From positions 1,054,001-1,118,000 of the forward strand of contig JAINUG010000048.1 in assembly GCA_029706075.1 (NCBI GenBank): a stretch of DNA of 64,000 bases. The letters are read 5' to 3'. Below the pieces are notes generated by a model. It worked only from the letters and a program-made list of their open reading frames with translations, ran no database searches and was not told the DNA's origin. This DNA is from Aldrovandia affinis. Taxonomy: Eukaryota > Chordata > Actinopteri > Notacanthiformes > Halosauridae. Shown here in pieces: positions 49,084 to 62,709 of the stretch; position 1 is the first letter of the stretch, and the number at the start of each line of letters is the position of its first letter. The position numbers and the translations under genes are program-made.

Positions 49084-51735
49084 AGACTTCCAACAAGCCA
49101 CTTCCCTCAACTCCCCATCCCACCTCTACTCTCCCTTCCTCTCCTCCTCTCCCCTCCCTCCTGCACCTTTCACCCTCCAGAAAGAAAGAAAAGAGAGAGA
49201 GAGAGAGAGGGGGAAGAAAGAAAGAAAGAAAGAATGGAGGAAATGGGTAAGGACTTGTGACTGACTGATCTTCCATCTTGATCGTGTCCCCTTAGGTGGA
49301 GCTAGAGACAGACAGAGAGAGAGAGGGAGGGGGGGAAACAGACATGGGAGGGTGGACATTTCAACCCTCCCCTTTTTGCAGAGGGAAGAGAAGAAAAATA
49401 TTGGATTTGTCAGTGGGAGAGGGCCAATGCCATAGATTAGTTTTAGATTCCAGTTTACATATCTTACACACCACATACAGACACACACACACATACAAAG
49501 TTTGGGGTGACAGCAAATTAATGTCATGTCATCCAACTGAAAAGAAAGTGGAGCAAGAAATTGGCAATATTCAGCATTCTCATCATAACTGTCAATATTT
49601 ATCATTATATTATTATTTTGGTGGTTTTACAACTGTGATGTTTTTGTTTTTTTTTATTTTATAATCTAGAAAGCTTGTACAGTTCCCAAACTGCTGTTGC
49701 ATAGCTTTACTTTGACGGTTGGATTCTCCAGGTTTGTTTTTGTTTTTTTTGTTTTGGGGAGTGTTTTTTTTTGTCTGAGGCATGTCAATGAAAGCTACTG
49801 CTCCCTCCAGTATCTCTCTCAGAACGAGTCCCTGCAGATGAACACGACCGTTCCTCTGTTCCGGTTGGTTCTGTGCCATTCATGTGCTCAACAGGGCCTC
49901 AACCCCCCAGAACCATAGTCTCCAAGGAATTGCACGTGGAATTCTAACCAGACTTTGGCATTAAGTGATTGTGGAGATCATGTGTTGTCACTACGGTGAC
50001 TGTGGCTTTCAGGTTTCTCTCCCACAATGCCTCTCATCCTTCACGCGTGTGCTTCTTTCACGTCACGGTAATGTGTGTTAGCGATCGTCTAATTGACTCG
50101 ACTGTTGAACTGTTGAATTGAAAAGAACACGCGGTGAAGTAGTTCTGTTTTGCTGAGAGGGCGATGTGCATTCCCATGCAACTTTAGTTTTCTAGGGCTG
50201 CACAGAATTCTGTGTATTATTCTGCCTCAGGTCAGTATGACATTTTCCCCTTGTCCTTATTCCTGTTGGACACATGCTGTACTTAGAAAACACATGGGAA
50301 TTTACCTTGAAGATGGCAGTTGTCCAGATCTGTGTTAATAAACCAAGATCATGTTTGTGAAAGCCAAGCACAGCTTTAGAAATGATCTTTTTTTTCTTTT
50401 TTACGTCAGGCTACCGGAATTCATTTCTTAGATTTGTATTCGTAGAATCCAATTCGTGTTTCTGTTGTTAATCACCAATTTCTACACTGGGTTTGTGAAT
50501 GTAGGGTAAAAATGACAATGTTTATGGATTTATGAGCTCTTGTTGACCGCATGCACGCTCTCTTTTTTGTTAGAGTTGCTCCAGCTGTGTGGATGTCAGG
50601 CTTTCCTAGTTCTCATGGCCATGTGTAATTTCTCAATAGCATTCCTCTGACTTGACAGATATGTGGGGAAATGGCAGCCCCTGCCACTTCAGCTCAAGAA
50701 GTTTTGACTTAATTGCTGTTATTATTAGGTCATTTAGCAAATGCTCTTGCACGGGGCCAGTTGCAGTATACTTTATGACATTGATAACAACACATATACA
50801 CTTTTTATTATGATATTATGAAACGGTTATTACACGATTCCCACGCAATCTTTCATGACCGCAATTGCAAAATAAAACCACACAATTGTGAAATAATACT
50901 ACCTCACAATTGATTCCCAAACATAATTATCCATTTTTTGTGAAGGGGGCATGGAGCAGTGGGGATTATCAATGAGCCATAAACCTTTTAATTATAGCTG
51001 AAAACAAGCCTCCTACACTCTTCTGAGTAATCATACCTATTGGTGAGTGGCAACTGTTTTGAAAAAGGATCAGAACCTGCTTTATCCAATCTAGACAAAT
51101 ACGACTTTACAAAAAGTCTCAAGACCAGGGATGTCCATGTATTTGAAACCATGGCAACACGTATTGATCACCTTAGTGAAGCACTTCTGTATCGAGGAAA
51201 AGATCTCTGCATTTGCAAATGGTGAGGAGGGGGTTCCAGGGATGGACTGGTCTGAGCAAGAAGGCTGGAAATGATCTCCCAAACTCCCCCCTCCAAAAAC
51301 CCCCAAAATCTAAACCGTAACATTACAAGCTGCTCAGCTGTCACTTACCACACCAGTCCTCTCTACATTAACCACAGAGCTCTCTTGAAGTCTATTGATG
51401 TGGTATAATATGATTATTCGGTATGGGCCAGGGATTGAAGTGCACAATGAGCTCTTCAGCTGAGCTTGGCATGACACACTTCTGGGCTCTAAAGAGCTTT
51501 GCGCCCTGCATTTGGTGCCGCCCACCATTTTTAGCTTGTATTGCTGTTGAACGTTCAGTTCATAAGAATGACCTGCTGTAGCCATTGCACCTTGCAAACG
51601 GGAGACCTCGAGTCCATGTACTGTACAAAATTGCTCTGATATAACCCTCCATCAAAAAGAGTTTCATTTAACGGGCAAAAGTAATGCATTGATTGCAGTG
51701 TGCAAAGCCTTGAAGCCCTGTTTTGGACCAATATA

Positions 51736-51769
<34 letters not shown>

Positions 51770-52874
51770 TCAGACCGAGCAAAACAAGAATTGCTGATAA
51801 TGCTTATAGCTGAAGGAGATTCAGTTTGAGTTCTGCGCCAGCTTTAAAGTGGGACTTAACAGCATTGCATCTACTGTTTTGTCAAGCTGATTGATAATCC
51901 ACTGATCTTGTCACACGGGCGTAAAGTCTTGAATGGAAACTTAAGCGGTCATTCTGCATGTTGCTGAGGTGTGTTTTGCAACATTTGGGGATAGAAAGAC
52001 TTACTGTTCAGCTGGTCATGGAAATTGCACAAGATAGTGAAAAGTAGATATTCACCAATGCGTCCATTTTGAAAACCCACATTGGTGCACCCTTGTTTGA
52101 AAAATTGTTGAGCTGAAATGTTCTCCTTATTGCAGTCTATAAGGCCTGTGGCCCAGTATGTGGGACAGAGGCCTTGTCTCCAAGGACAAGAGGTGGTTAT
52201 GTAGGTCATGTAAGGCCAATTGTTTGTCTACGTGTGTGTAGTGGGGTTTATGATCGCAGGTTCCCTCCAATGACTGTGGGAAATGTAGTTTAGTGTTTAG
52301 CAGACTGTCTTTGAGAGAAGGGAAGGGTAGCTGATTAATATAGTGGAGGGGGTTGGGGGGCGGGTGGGTGATGGTGGTGGTGATGTTGAACATTCCTATT
52401 CTTTGAATGTAGACTGGCTTTCTAGATTACCCTTCATCTCACTTGAGTCCTGCAAAGAAATGACTGTTTGAAATCTTTATGTAGATACACGTGCAGACAC
52501 ATTCAGTCACACACCCGTGCACACACTTCTTTGTGGACTGCTTGCGCCATACCGTGCAAGTCCAATTTGAACAATTCTGAATGCTGTTCCTTTCAACAAA
52601 GATGTCTTTGATATTATGCTAATTCTAATATCTTCATATATACTGTGGTAACATTGTCCTGGCCATTTGGCAATGGATCCCTGGCATGGTATAGCAATGA
52701 TGTGGGTGGGACAGAAAGGGCTGGGGTTGGTTGGGTTATTACTATTATTATGATTATGAAAATGAAATCTTGCTGTAATCCTGTTTATTTTCCCCTTTAA
52801 AATTTTGATTTTGGAAAAAGGGGGTTTTCATGTAATTTGTACACATCTCTATTGCTTTTCTTTGCCAAAATAAA
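49084..52874 (+). other. rab1b 3' UTR region with two candidate poly(A) signals
   Basis: No gene is seen here. A first AATAAA lies at 50337-50342 (a 1.25-kb 3' UTR) and a second at 52869-52874 (3.8 kb). The proximal part is GA-rich (49190-49330). A (CA)n run lies at about 51740-51767. A reverse SINE-tail fragment lies near 50730-50755. Which signal is used cannot be decided from sequence alone. Confidence 0.5.
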
Positions 52875-54850
52875 GACACACAAGAGTTCTTAAATACTGA
52901 GCACCAAGCTGGTAGTCCTTACTCGCATCTTTTTATTTTCTTATTTTCTTATTTTTGCCTGTTCATACTGGTGCTCCTGCAGTCACTGCTGAATTTGATC
53001 ATGATTGTTCTCTGTACATATTATAAATATTATATATATAATAAAATAAATTAAAAAATTATTCAATGTTGGAAAGCCACACTTTTTTATGTTCAATATC
53101 TTCTGATTTGGTCTGTGTGGTGTGCCTTGCTTGGTGAGTTTATGATGGTGTGTGTGTGTGTGTGTGTGTGTGTGCATGTGTGCCCGTGTTTCTGCTTGTT
53201 ATGGTTATAAAGAGCTTAAGGCCATATGAAGAATGCAGAAGAGTGGACATGCTGGATGCAGGGGGGTCTTACCTGAGCATTAGTTCATACTCCAAACACC
53301 CTCTGATAGTTCAGAGCAGAGCAAGCCCTGTGTAGGTTCCCTGGTCTATATCCTCTGGATTTCTAGACTGACTCATCCATATAATTGAAATATGAGTGGA
53401 TCTGTCCAGCTCCTGTTCTTAGCTGATGCCCTAGACTGCCGTATCAATATGATAGAAACGAACTACATGATTGCAAAATGTTGCCTGTTAGAAGGCACAA
53501 CAATTTTCATTTGGAAGGAGCCTTGTTCACTTGGTCGATGAATGTAAAAATTCATATGGAGGACTTTGAGAAGTGAAGTTCCATGGTTCAGAATCAAATC
53601 CTGACTGTGTCCTGCAGGGCAGTGCATTATTGGCACCGTTATTAACCCCACCCAGGGAAGGAGGGTTTCTGTACAGAGCCCTGCAGGGCTGTGCATTATA
53701 GCCCTAGCACCACCCAGGGAGGGAGGGTTTCAGTCTACAGTATACTCCCCACATCATCATGCAAGACCAACTTCTCTGGCTGATTGGGTGCCTGATGTCT
53801 ACTTGCATAGCTGCAGTCCTCCAGCGCAATGACAGGACCGCAGAGTGAAAATAAGTGATGGCTGGCTATATGCATTTCAGAGGACACATTTTATTCTGTG
53901 CTATCCTGAATTTATGTAGGGGAAGGGAAGGACTTCCGAGTACAATGGGCAGTGAAATTTGGGAGAAAAAGGGGAGAGAAATAGGCTTGGAAAACTCTTA
54001 GAGAAAGCTGTCATCTGAAACTAGTTTTAAGCTGGGTCAAAAATGCAGAAACTAAATGGTCCAAATGTCCAAATGCAACTATAATCTAGGCATCAGGATT
54101 ATTCCAATCTGATCCTGAGTGTCAGAAACTGGTGTCTGTGTGGAAACGGCCCGCCATCCTCTTGTATTTTCAGTGATGGTCTCCTGGGTGTTTGATGGCA
54201 GGGCACGGGTGACCTTGAGTTATTTATAGCCTCACTTCTTGCTGTAGATGAGCGGCAGTGCACCGCGGACACAGGGCTGTAGACCATGTGCTGTGTGTGT
54301 GTATCTCTCGTGCGATGTGTATATACATAAATATCTATACACACACACGTACATACCTGTTAAAAGAGAGCTAGGGAGGGCTGGGCTGGGCAAGGCTGTG
54401 ATATATAGGGTGGAGATGGGGACTGAGGAACCTTTGTGTACACTCCCACACGCACACGTTTGACTTTAAAAGTGATATTTCAAAGAGGTGGGCTAGTTTC
54501 TTGTGGCAGTTTGTTGTGCTTTACACCTGCATGAATCACAAGTCTATGAAGATGTCCTCGCCAGGATTTGATCTTACACCGTACAAACCCTGGGTGGGGC
54601 ACACAACCTTTGTGCCCTTAAGCTGTGTCAGCGGTGTCCAGCTGTATACATGGGTAAAATGCAAAACTGAACTCTGTCACCATGGCAAATGAAATTTGCA
54701 AAGCTAAAAAAACGTACGTTAAAATCCTTTCAAACCATTATTACCCCAGAGCAGCAACACACAACCCACTCATTTGACTGACCCATCTTTTAAAAGCAGT
54801 GTTTACCCAACCCCAGACTACACACAATAAGAAACACATGGCAACTTTAA
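52875..54850. other. Spacer between convergent rab1b and peli3
   Basis: Contains a (TG)n run at about 53148-53174 and no recognisable gene. Open frames are short and match no family. Confidence 0.6.
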
Positions 54851-54873
54851 TTTAGTTTTCCCCATTTTCTCTT

Positions 54874-54879
54874 TTTATT
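54874..54879 (-). other. Polyadenylation signal of peli3
   Basis: AATAAA on the minus strand, about 84 bases past the stop codon at 54965-54963, implying a short 3' UTR. Confidence 0.6.
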
Positions 54880-54962
54880 TACAACCCCCCCTTCCCCCAT
54901 GAACCTCACCAATCCCTCTTTCACATCAGCACCACCTTTCTCCTTACCCCCCCCCCCCACTC

Positions 54963-57900
54963 TCAGTCGAGGGGCCCCTGAAAGATGAGTTTGATGTAGC
55001 CCATCTCTCCGGTCAGCCATGTCCCACAGAAGGGGCAAGCGGCATGGAAGGCGTGGGTGCCGTGGGGCAAGGGGATCTGGCTCCACCCCCGCACTGTCTT
55101 TTCTGAGCACACGTGGCCACAGGGGCAGAAAGCGTGGGTGGGGGGTCCGGCGTCGAGGTAGAGGCCCCCCTCGCAGCCCAGCCACAGGGGGACGTAGGGC
55201 CCCACCCGCCGACACATGGGGCACTCCCTCTCACCGGTGGCCGCCGGGGAGGTCCCCACACTGCCCGGCATGCCCGGGCCCTTCTCCCTGCGGAAGCCCC
55301 AGTTGTGGTAGCCGTGCACGTGGCCGCAGTTGACGTAGACCCAGGGCTGCTTCTTGTCCACGGTCTCGCGCTGCGCCAGGCTGGGGAAGGCCAGCGTGTT
55401 GAAGCCCACGGGGCACTGCGGCCGCGCCGCGTTCAGCTCCTGCCGCAGTGACTCCAGCTGCTTGAGGGTGGGAGTGCGGCGTAGGCCCGCCGGGGTCCTC
55501 CACAGCAGGGTGGCCCCACACAGGTCAATCAGAGAGCCGTCCTGCAGGGCATTGGACTCGTTCTCCACCTGGGAACAGAGGAAGAACTAAATGAGAGAGA
55601 GCACAAGGGAGGTGGAAGGGAGGAAGAAGACAGAAGAAGCTGGAGATGGAGAGGGGGAGAAATCGAGCGAGTTGACAGGGCTGAAGACCAGGGACAGAAG
55701 AGGGGGAGGGAGAAAGTGGGTGAGTGTGGGAAACTAGTGGAGCTTATTTTTTTAGAGGAAAGTTGATCAATTCTGACTAAAGAAAGATTAAAAGGTGATG
55801 CTTGGGCCCCCGGGTGGCACAACCGGTAAAGGCACTTGCCTGGGGAGCAGGTTGCCTACTGGTCACCAGCCCAGCTCTGGCCGGGAATCCCTCTCGGGGG
55901 TGGTGATTGGCTGTCCAGCCCAGCGGGAGGGGGAGGAAGCCGGCACGAGCCCGCCACATGCACAGAAAGCTTCCGGAATCGGAATCTGTTTATCGGAATC
56001 ACAGGTGACAGCTAGGCGAATTCTGTGTCAAAGGATGTGGTTTGTCACCCATCGTCACTGGCGGTCCCAGGGTACTGGCTGGTCCTGTAGTTGTAGGCGG
56101 CGGGTTCGTGGGGTGGTGGAAATTGAATCAATACAGGGTACAATTGGCCACCAAAATTGGGAGAAAGAAAACTGAAAAATCTGATAGAAATGACAAAAAA
56201 AGGAGATGATGCTTGTTTCCCCCATCACCTGCTGAAGCCTTCGGTGTGTGCTGGAAAAACTGAGATTCCCTACTGTCACCACCAGAGGGATCTGTCCGTA
56301 CAATGTAAACAAATGTCAGCCTACCTTGATGTGCACAATATTTACTCACCTCCCAATAATGATTTAATTTAAAATTGCGAATACAGAGTTTTGACCCTGG
56401 AGTCAACCTACCCCCCTCTGTTTTTCTCCTAAAAATAATCTTTCCGATTGGAGGTATGAGTGGTGATGTGTACACAGCTATACTAACGTGTGTTTTCACA
56501 GCTGATACCTCCAGTCTATGCTATACCTCCATCTACTTCAGGCTCTCAGTGTTTATTTTAAAACGTATTACAGAGCAGCCTGAGGGCCATTTGAAATTAG
56601 GTTTCAGATATAATGATGAGTTTGGCACAGGCTTCTGTTTGTCTTCCTGAGGCAAGGAGCCCGCAACTTCCCCCTCACCAATTTCCCCCGCTGTTGGGCG
56701 GACCGCGTATCCCGAAGAGCGTAGACGTTCCCACACACCGAGATCTCCCGCCACAACCCCGGTGCTGGTTCTGAGACAAACTCTCCTGCCGGATGCATCA
56801 CCAACACCCCATTAGTGGTGAGCCCGTCCATCAAGCCGTCAGAGGTCCGCCATTTGGCCGCCCGCTCCTGTGTGGCCCGTCCACACACACACACGCGCAC
56901 ACACACACACACACATCCAACAAATGAGGGGAAAGTAAAAAATTAGGAAAAGTCCATTCTGTATTTTCCAAACCCCAAATGCATGTGATCATCCATAATA
57001 AAGTCTCAAGATGTGAATTCACATCTTGACTGTACCCATGGGTGAAGACACTATCTTCCAATCAGTTTTACTATGTGAAGCAATATTTTATGATTTCTTA
57101 ATGAATACAAGTGAGTGACTGACAGAACAATGTAACTCCAGCCAGTATGGAGTTCAGGCAGCATCAATTTCCCATCTCTCAGACATACTGGAACAAAGTT
57201 TACACACACACACTCACATGTGTATGCGCACACACAGAAACACACTTTGCAAGTGTAATTATGTTTCCATCTCCCACGGTTATGGTCTACAACAGGTTTT
57301 TCAGGCATCTCCAGTCTTGAGAAGCAACAACAAGGAATAAATGCAATAAAACAACTAGTGGATTTAACTGGATAATAAAGAGCTTTACTTTAAGGAATGC
57401 CATAAAGAATACCAGACACCCCTCGGGCCCCAAACTCCAACCCTACTACCCCGATCCTAGGTCAGTGCTGGGGGGGGGCACATATGCACCTTCATTTTGA
57501 GTGATCTCAAGCATAAATAAGTATGTGCAAATAAGCGAGTGCATTTCCCCTGCTTTTCCTTTGTTCTGAAGAGGGGATCTACACATTTATCGCCACCTTC
57601 CCTGAGTTACAGTGGTGGCACTACCACGAGTCCAGTGTGCAAAGAGCATGAGGGGGTGTGCACCAGTTTTTTTGGGTAGCCATGTTGAATATACAGCTTG
57701 TGCTGCACTGATATTTCTGTAATCTTCTATAGCAATATGTACATATACTGCAATATACACATACCTTATAGAAGGCTAGCCTCTGACCCTCACTCCTGCT
57801 GGACTTGTTTAAAACATGTTTTAACTTTGAGATCACAGCCTCTGCTCCTTAAGGAGAAGTGCCCAGCAGAGCATGCACTCAGCACGTGTAGGCCCAATGG

Positions 57901-60900
57901 TCAGGATCACAGTGGGAGAGCTTACTGTAGCTAATTGTAGTGAGGAAAACCAGTTTGAATTTGTTTGAGTTCAAACGCTTTGAATTTGAATTTGTTGCAT
58001 CTAGATTTTTGGAAGCTTCTCTGCTCGATCACAGAAAATGCTACTGCACATTCTAGAAGTATTGAGACCCTTGATAAAGATAAAACAATACAGGTTAATA
58101 CAATTGCAGAGAAAAATATTTTATTTATAAAGTAAATAAAAAATTGGGAAATGATATTCTTTTATACTAATACAATTGTTCAGAGAAAAATATTTTATTT
58201 AGTAAATAAAGTAAATATTTTATTTTCCAAAAAAGATATTTCAAAATTATTGAGACCCTAATGATTATTTAAAATAAAATCAAACAAAAATAAATGCATT
58301 ACCATGTCATTTTCTATTGTGTTTTCTGAGATTGGTGAAAATTTTGGGGGATTTTTGACCATTCCTACAAAAAAAAGATTGGAACCAGGTGTTATGGTCA
58401 GATGGGACCAAAATATAGCTTTTTGGCCATGCACACCAGGGGTGGGTTTTGCATTGAAAGAAGGATGCTTATGTTGAAAAGGACATCATACCTACGGTAA
58501 AATATGGTGGTGGATCTTTGATGTCATGGGTTTTTGCAGCTACTGGTCCTGGAGCTCTTGTTAAGGTCAAGACATTTTGACCAAAAACCTGGCTCCCCTG
58601 CCAGGAAGCTGAAACTTTGCCGCAAATGGCAAGACCATTATCCCAAGTATACATCAAAATAAACTAACTGTTAACTAAATAGTTAACTGACCACAAAATT
58701 CATGCAATTCAGTCTCCAGACTTGAACCCAATTGAAAGTTTTTGGTTTGAATTGAAGAGCGCAGTACAAAAGCACAGACCAAAAGATCTGAAGGACCTTG
58801 AAAGATTCTTTTGAGCATACAATACAGCTAACCTGTATTGTTTATTTTATACAGCCTTTTTTGCTCATCTTTATCAAGGGTCTCAATAATTGTTGACTGT
58901 ATACCACAACCTACATGCACCTCATTCAATGCACTTTAAATATCCAGCAAAATACACACACCTTATATAACACAGCATATATAGTCTACAACCTACACAC
59001 ACAGCAATGTATAAACAACAGAACCTGTTGCCTCTACACCTCAAAATACAAAACCATAGACTTGCACATGGCCCATTATATTATCTCATGGGGAGCCGGT
59101 CAGTCACAAAGTGTCACGGTTCAGCTTGGCCCTTCAGGTTCACTCACCCCCAGGAAGATGTTCTTGGAGGAGTCGAAGCCGGCAGCGTAGATGCGTGCAG
59201 TGTAGGGGGGGCCGCGCTCACACAGGATGCGGCAGGCATAGCGGGAGATTGTGCTCTGGGCTGACTGCCCCCCCTCCCCCCCGGCACCATGCCCCTGTCC
59301 ACTGGGGGACGTGTCTGTCACCACAAAGTCGATCATGCTTTCTGTTGAGCGGCCGATCTGGGGGCGAGACAGACGGCCAGGTGGAAGGACAGACAGAGCT
59401 GCAAGTGCCCCTGCAATTGTATGCTGCATATCTCAGTCTGCTTATCTTCCGTTAAACACGGTTTCACTTCTTATGCTGTTATTATAGCATTTAGATGGAC
59501 CTTGTATTCATATGTTTCTTAACGCTAATATCTTTTTTTCAGGTTTCTAGACTGTTAATGGTGTAATGAGGGTGAAGTAATTTGTGTATATATGGCGCTC
59601 CACTGAAACTGTTTGTGTGTCTGTATTGGTGTGTGTGCAAAGCTCACCTGGAATATGTCTTTGTTGATATTGTGTGTGTGTGTGTAAGTGAGTGACAATA
59701 AGAGTGTGTGAAGCTCACCTGGAACATGTCTGTGTTGGTGTCATGAGTGTACTCCACAATAACCGAGTGACTCCTGGACAGGGTGTAGGAGATGCTGTGC
59801 TGGCTTTTGTTGCTTAGAGCCTGTCAACACACACACAATAAGACAAGGGAAACAATGTTGAAAATTCAAATAAAATAAGAACAAGTGCTTTAGGCCAGTG
59901 GTTCCCAAATTGGTCCTGGAGACCCAGGATGCTGGTTGTTCATTTCATTTCAACCATAATTGCATATGTCCCATATTCTCATCAGTGAAATCAACTAATG
60001 CTTTCATTTTCTCTAATGTGCTATATGACAGATGATTTCTTTAGAAATAGTTTAGTTTTGTAATTGATTCAATTATAGACTGGCAGGTGAAAATCAGTGG
60101 GGTCCTAATTGCTGAAAGTGTGAAACCTGGTCACTGAACCTAGATTTTTTTGTGGAAAATGAAGAGTACAATGATAGAGCACATGGAAATGAGCCAAAAC
60201 TGCATTGTGTTTAAATATGTTTAAGGAAAAAATGATGGTAGAACAAACATGTTTTAAACAACATTAATTGATCAATAAACATTTTTATATTGGGCCAGAT
60301 CATTGCTGATCTACGCTAAGTGGACCACTGAGTCTGCTGAATTGCACTTAGTGCCAGATTATGAGATTCGGCTAGAGCAGTGGTTTCCAACCTCGGTCCA
60401 GGGGCCCAGTGTGTAGGCTGGTTTTCGTTCCAACCAATCTCTTGATTAATTAAGGTTGTTGAAAACATATTTAGGTTCCATAATTTTATGCTGAAACAGG
60501 GTTTAACACAATGCAGGTTTGACTGATTACCATTTGTTCGGTTTGTCTTTTAACTCTTCATTTTCCACAAACAGGATTAGTTAGTTAGTTAGTTTCTTGC
60601 CACAGCACATTACAGAAAATAAAAGCAATAGTTATCTGAGAGTAATCTGACTGAATAAAATATTAATTCTTTGTAACATGAATATCTGTTTCTGACATAA
60701 TGTAGCATTAAGAGGGTAAATCATCCCTCGCTGGACATTAAAAGTGTCTAATTAAGAACAATTAACAGCTCATTATACTTCAGGAATTGCAATCATGGTT
60801 GGAATGAAAACCAGCATACACAGTGGGCCCCCAGCACTGAGGTTGAAAACCACTTGTCTATAGGGATGAGCTAATAAGCTACATGGACCAAGGGCACATT

Positions 60901-61839
60901 GGATCACTCTCTGAAAATAGTATTGTGCTTCATACATAAAAAATAAAATAAAATTGGTTTAATGTTTAAAATACTTTATTTTTTCATTTCCCAAAGAGCA
61001 AAAGGTACTCTTGAAAGTTAGTGTGACCTCTAACCTTGGACACCAGGGGGGTTGAGATGTTGTGGATAACATCAGGCTTGACTCCGTTAGCTTTTGGCCT
61101 CTTGTACAGGGCCAGGCGGCTTCTCCTACGGCCCTTGTCTCCATTGGCCAGCGAGCCGTTGTACCTGAGGGGCACAGAGATGTCATGTCCACCTTGCAGT
61201 TTGCTTGATCATTTGTTCAGGATAAACTCCCATCTAATGTACATATCTTATGATTATCCATCCACTTGTCAGCTGTAACCTTCACTCCTTTGACTGTCTG
61301 CCTGTCTGTCTGCTGTAAATTTCACCCCCTGTCTGTTTTTCCATCTGTAAGCTGTACATTTCATCCTTGTCTGAAGATTTATCAGCTACAGTGGGTATAA
61401 AAATAATTCAGTTTTTTATTTGTAATTCATTAATAAAAACCTTAAGAGTTTTTTTTTTTGTTATTTGACATTATAGATTATTTTGTGCTGATCAGTAGCA
61501 AGAAATCCCAATTAAATCCATGGTGATCCCATGAAGTAAGAGAATAAAATGTGAAAAAGGGGGTGAACACTTTTTATACCCACTGTATATCGGTCCATGT
61601 TTCTACCATTCTGTTGCAGTGTACTGGTTTGTTCTGTTAACTTTTCCACCTGGCCCTGGTGCTCACCCCAACACAATCAGCTCCCCGTACACGACGGGCT
61701 CCTTGTCCCCTGGGCAGAGGCCTTCCTGGGGCTGGGACCCCAGGCCCAATGGGGGGGAGGGCTGGCTCTTGTTGCAAGAGGGGCGCAGCTCCAGAGATGA
61801 GGGGGGACACAGGGCCTCCGTGCTTCCCTCCAAAACCAT
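54963..61839 (-). CDS. peli3: E3 ubiquitin-protein ligase Pellino homolog 3
   Basis: Pellino proteins bind phosphorylated IRAK kinases through an FHA-like domain and add ubiquitin through a C-terminal RING-like domain, tuning Toll/IL-1 receptor signalling (family knowledge). Six exons on the minus strand join in phase: 61839-61667, 61164-61035, 59820-59719, 59357-59148, 56867-56679, 55568-54963; 469 residues, the same length as human PELI3. The start MVLEGS agrees with the PELI3 N terminus as I recall it. Motifs: [13 protein letters not shown] [80 protein letters not shown] and [20 protein letters not shown]. The RING-like part has [25 protein letters not shown] and HAACPFC, and the protein ends in [12 protein letters not shown]3 rather than PELI1/2 is supported by [25 protein letters not shown] and [11 protein letters not shown]. 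The gene converges on rab1b. Confidence 0.96.
55803..56170 (+). mobile_element. tRNA-derived SINE in peli3 intron 5
   Basis: Head TGGGCCCCCGGGTGGCACAA with tRNA-like GGTAAAGGCACTTGCCTGG, ending near GGCCACCAAAATTGGGAGAA, an end shared in complement with the SINE at 41050-41375. Confidence 0.7.
58040..58902 (+). mobile_element. Tc1-like element in peli3 intron 4
   Basis: Left end near 58062 ATTGAGACCCTTGATAAAGA is mirrored by TCTTTATCAAGGGTCTCAAT near 58870. Internal fragments (GGTGGTGGATCTTTGATGTC and later) correspond to the catalytic part of a Tc1 transposase, broken by stops. Confidence 0.8.
60378..60856. mobile_element. MITE with inverted ends in peli3 intron 2
   Basis: Left end CAGTGGTTTCCAACCTCGGT and right end ACTGAGGTTGAAAACCACTTG pair, and GCTGGTTTTCGTTCCAACC is mirrored by GGTTGGAATGAAAACCAGC. 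A related left end (GTGGTTCCCAAATTGGTCCT) lies near 59898, so a second, more decayed copy precedes it. Confidence 0.75.
61389..61585. mobile_element. Tc1-family MITE in peli3 intron 1
   Basis: CAGTGGGTATAAAA at the left and TTTTTATACCCACTG at the right, flanked by TA on both sides. Confidence 0.85.
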
Positions 61840-62196
61840 GCCCACCGGCCAAAACACAGGCGTGCAGCTGGGACAGAAAGAGAGAAAAAAGGGATAAACA
61901 CAGACAGAGTTAAAGAGAGAGAATGGAAAAAAGACTAAACAGAGAGAATTATAAAAGGTGTTGATCTACACCATGCTCATCAGCTTCAGCATGTTGTCAC
62001 ACAGTGACTCTTTCTGTTCTTGTATTGTGGATTTACACTAATTAGACTTTCAAATGGTCTATTGCTGCAGAGGCCTATTTCAAACAAGCCCATTATTTAA
62101 AAAGGGAACATCTGGGCAACCGATTGACTATGCAGTGTATTTTGTTAATAAATTGCCATGCTGGTATCAGCACTTTTAATAAATATATATAGCCGC

Positions 62197-62709
62197 ATTT
62201 CCACCAAAAAGCCCCCGGAACTTTTAGTCCCAGGGACTATTTTAAAGGAACTAAAAGGTTCCTTCAGTCCATTGTAGTCTGTGTTTCCACAGGGGTCTAA
62301 AGAACCACGAAGATTAGTCAAATTAGTCCACTGGCGCATGTTATTCTTCTTCGTACATCATACAACACGACGGACTGACGCTTCATGAAAAGTCTGGTTG
62401 TTTAAAATAACTACATTTCGTGACCATGTTTTTGTTGCTAGCTAACTAGCTAACTTGTCACTGATGTCAATAACCATATAATATCAAATATTAGATGTTT
62501 CTCATTCATTTTAAGAAAGATTTCTTCATCAGCATAAATGCTCAATAAGGCCTGGACTTCGTCGTCGGTCCATCTGTCGTATTCTTTCTTCTGAGTTTGC
62601 TCCATGTTGATTTTTCCAAAACACAACTGGTTTGCTACTGCCAATTTTTAAAAATGGCGGTTGAAACACAACACAACAACACAAGTTCCAGTGGTGGAAA
62701 CGCAGCTTA
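62197..62709 (-). mobile_element. TIR element with a Myb/SANT-like fragment upstream of peli3
   Basis: Ends AGCCGCATTTCCACCA and AGTGGTGGAAACGCAGCT are inverted repeats. The minus strand near 62600-62500 reads YDRWTDDEVQALLSIYADEE, like the Myb/SANT-like domain of Harbinger accessory proteins. No complete gene. Confidence 0.65.

Noticed and set aside
55019..55451. Plus-strand open frames of about 100 residues over the last peli3 exon
   Set aside because: They are antisense shadows of a GC-rich Pellino exon whose minus-strand frame matches the family end to end.
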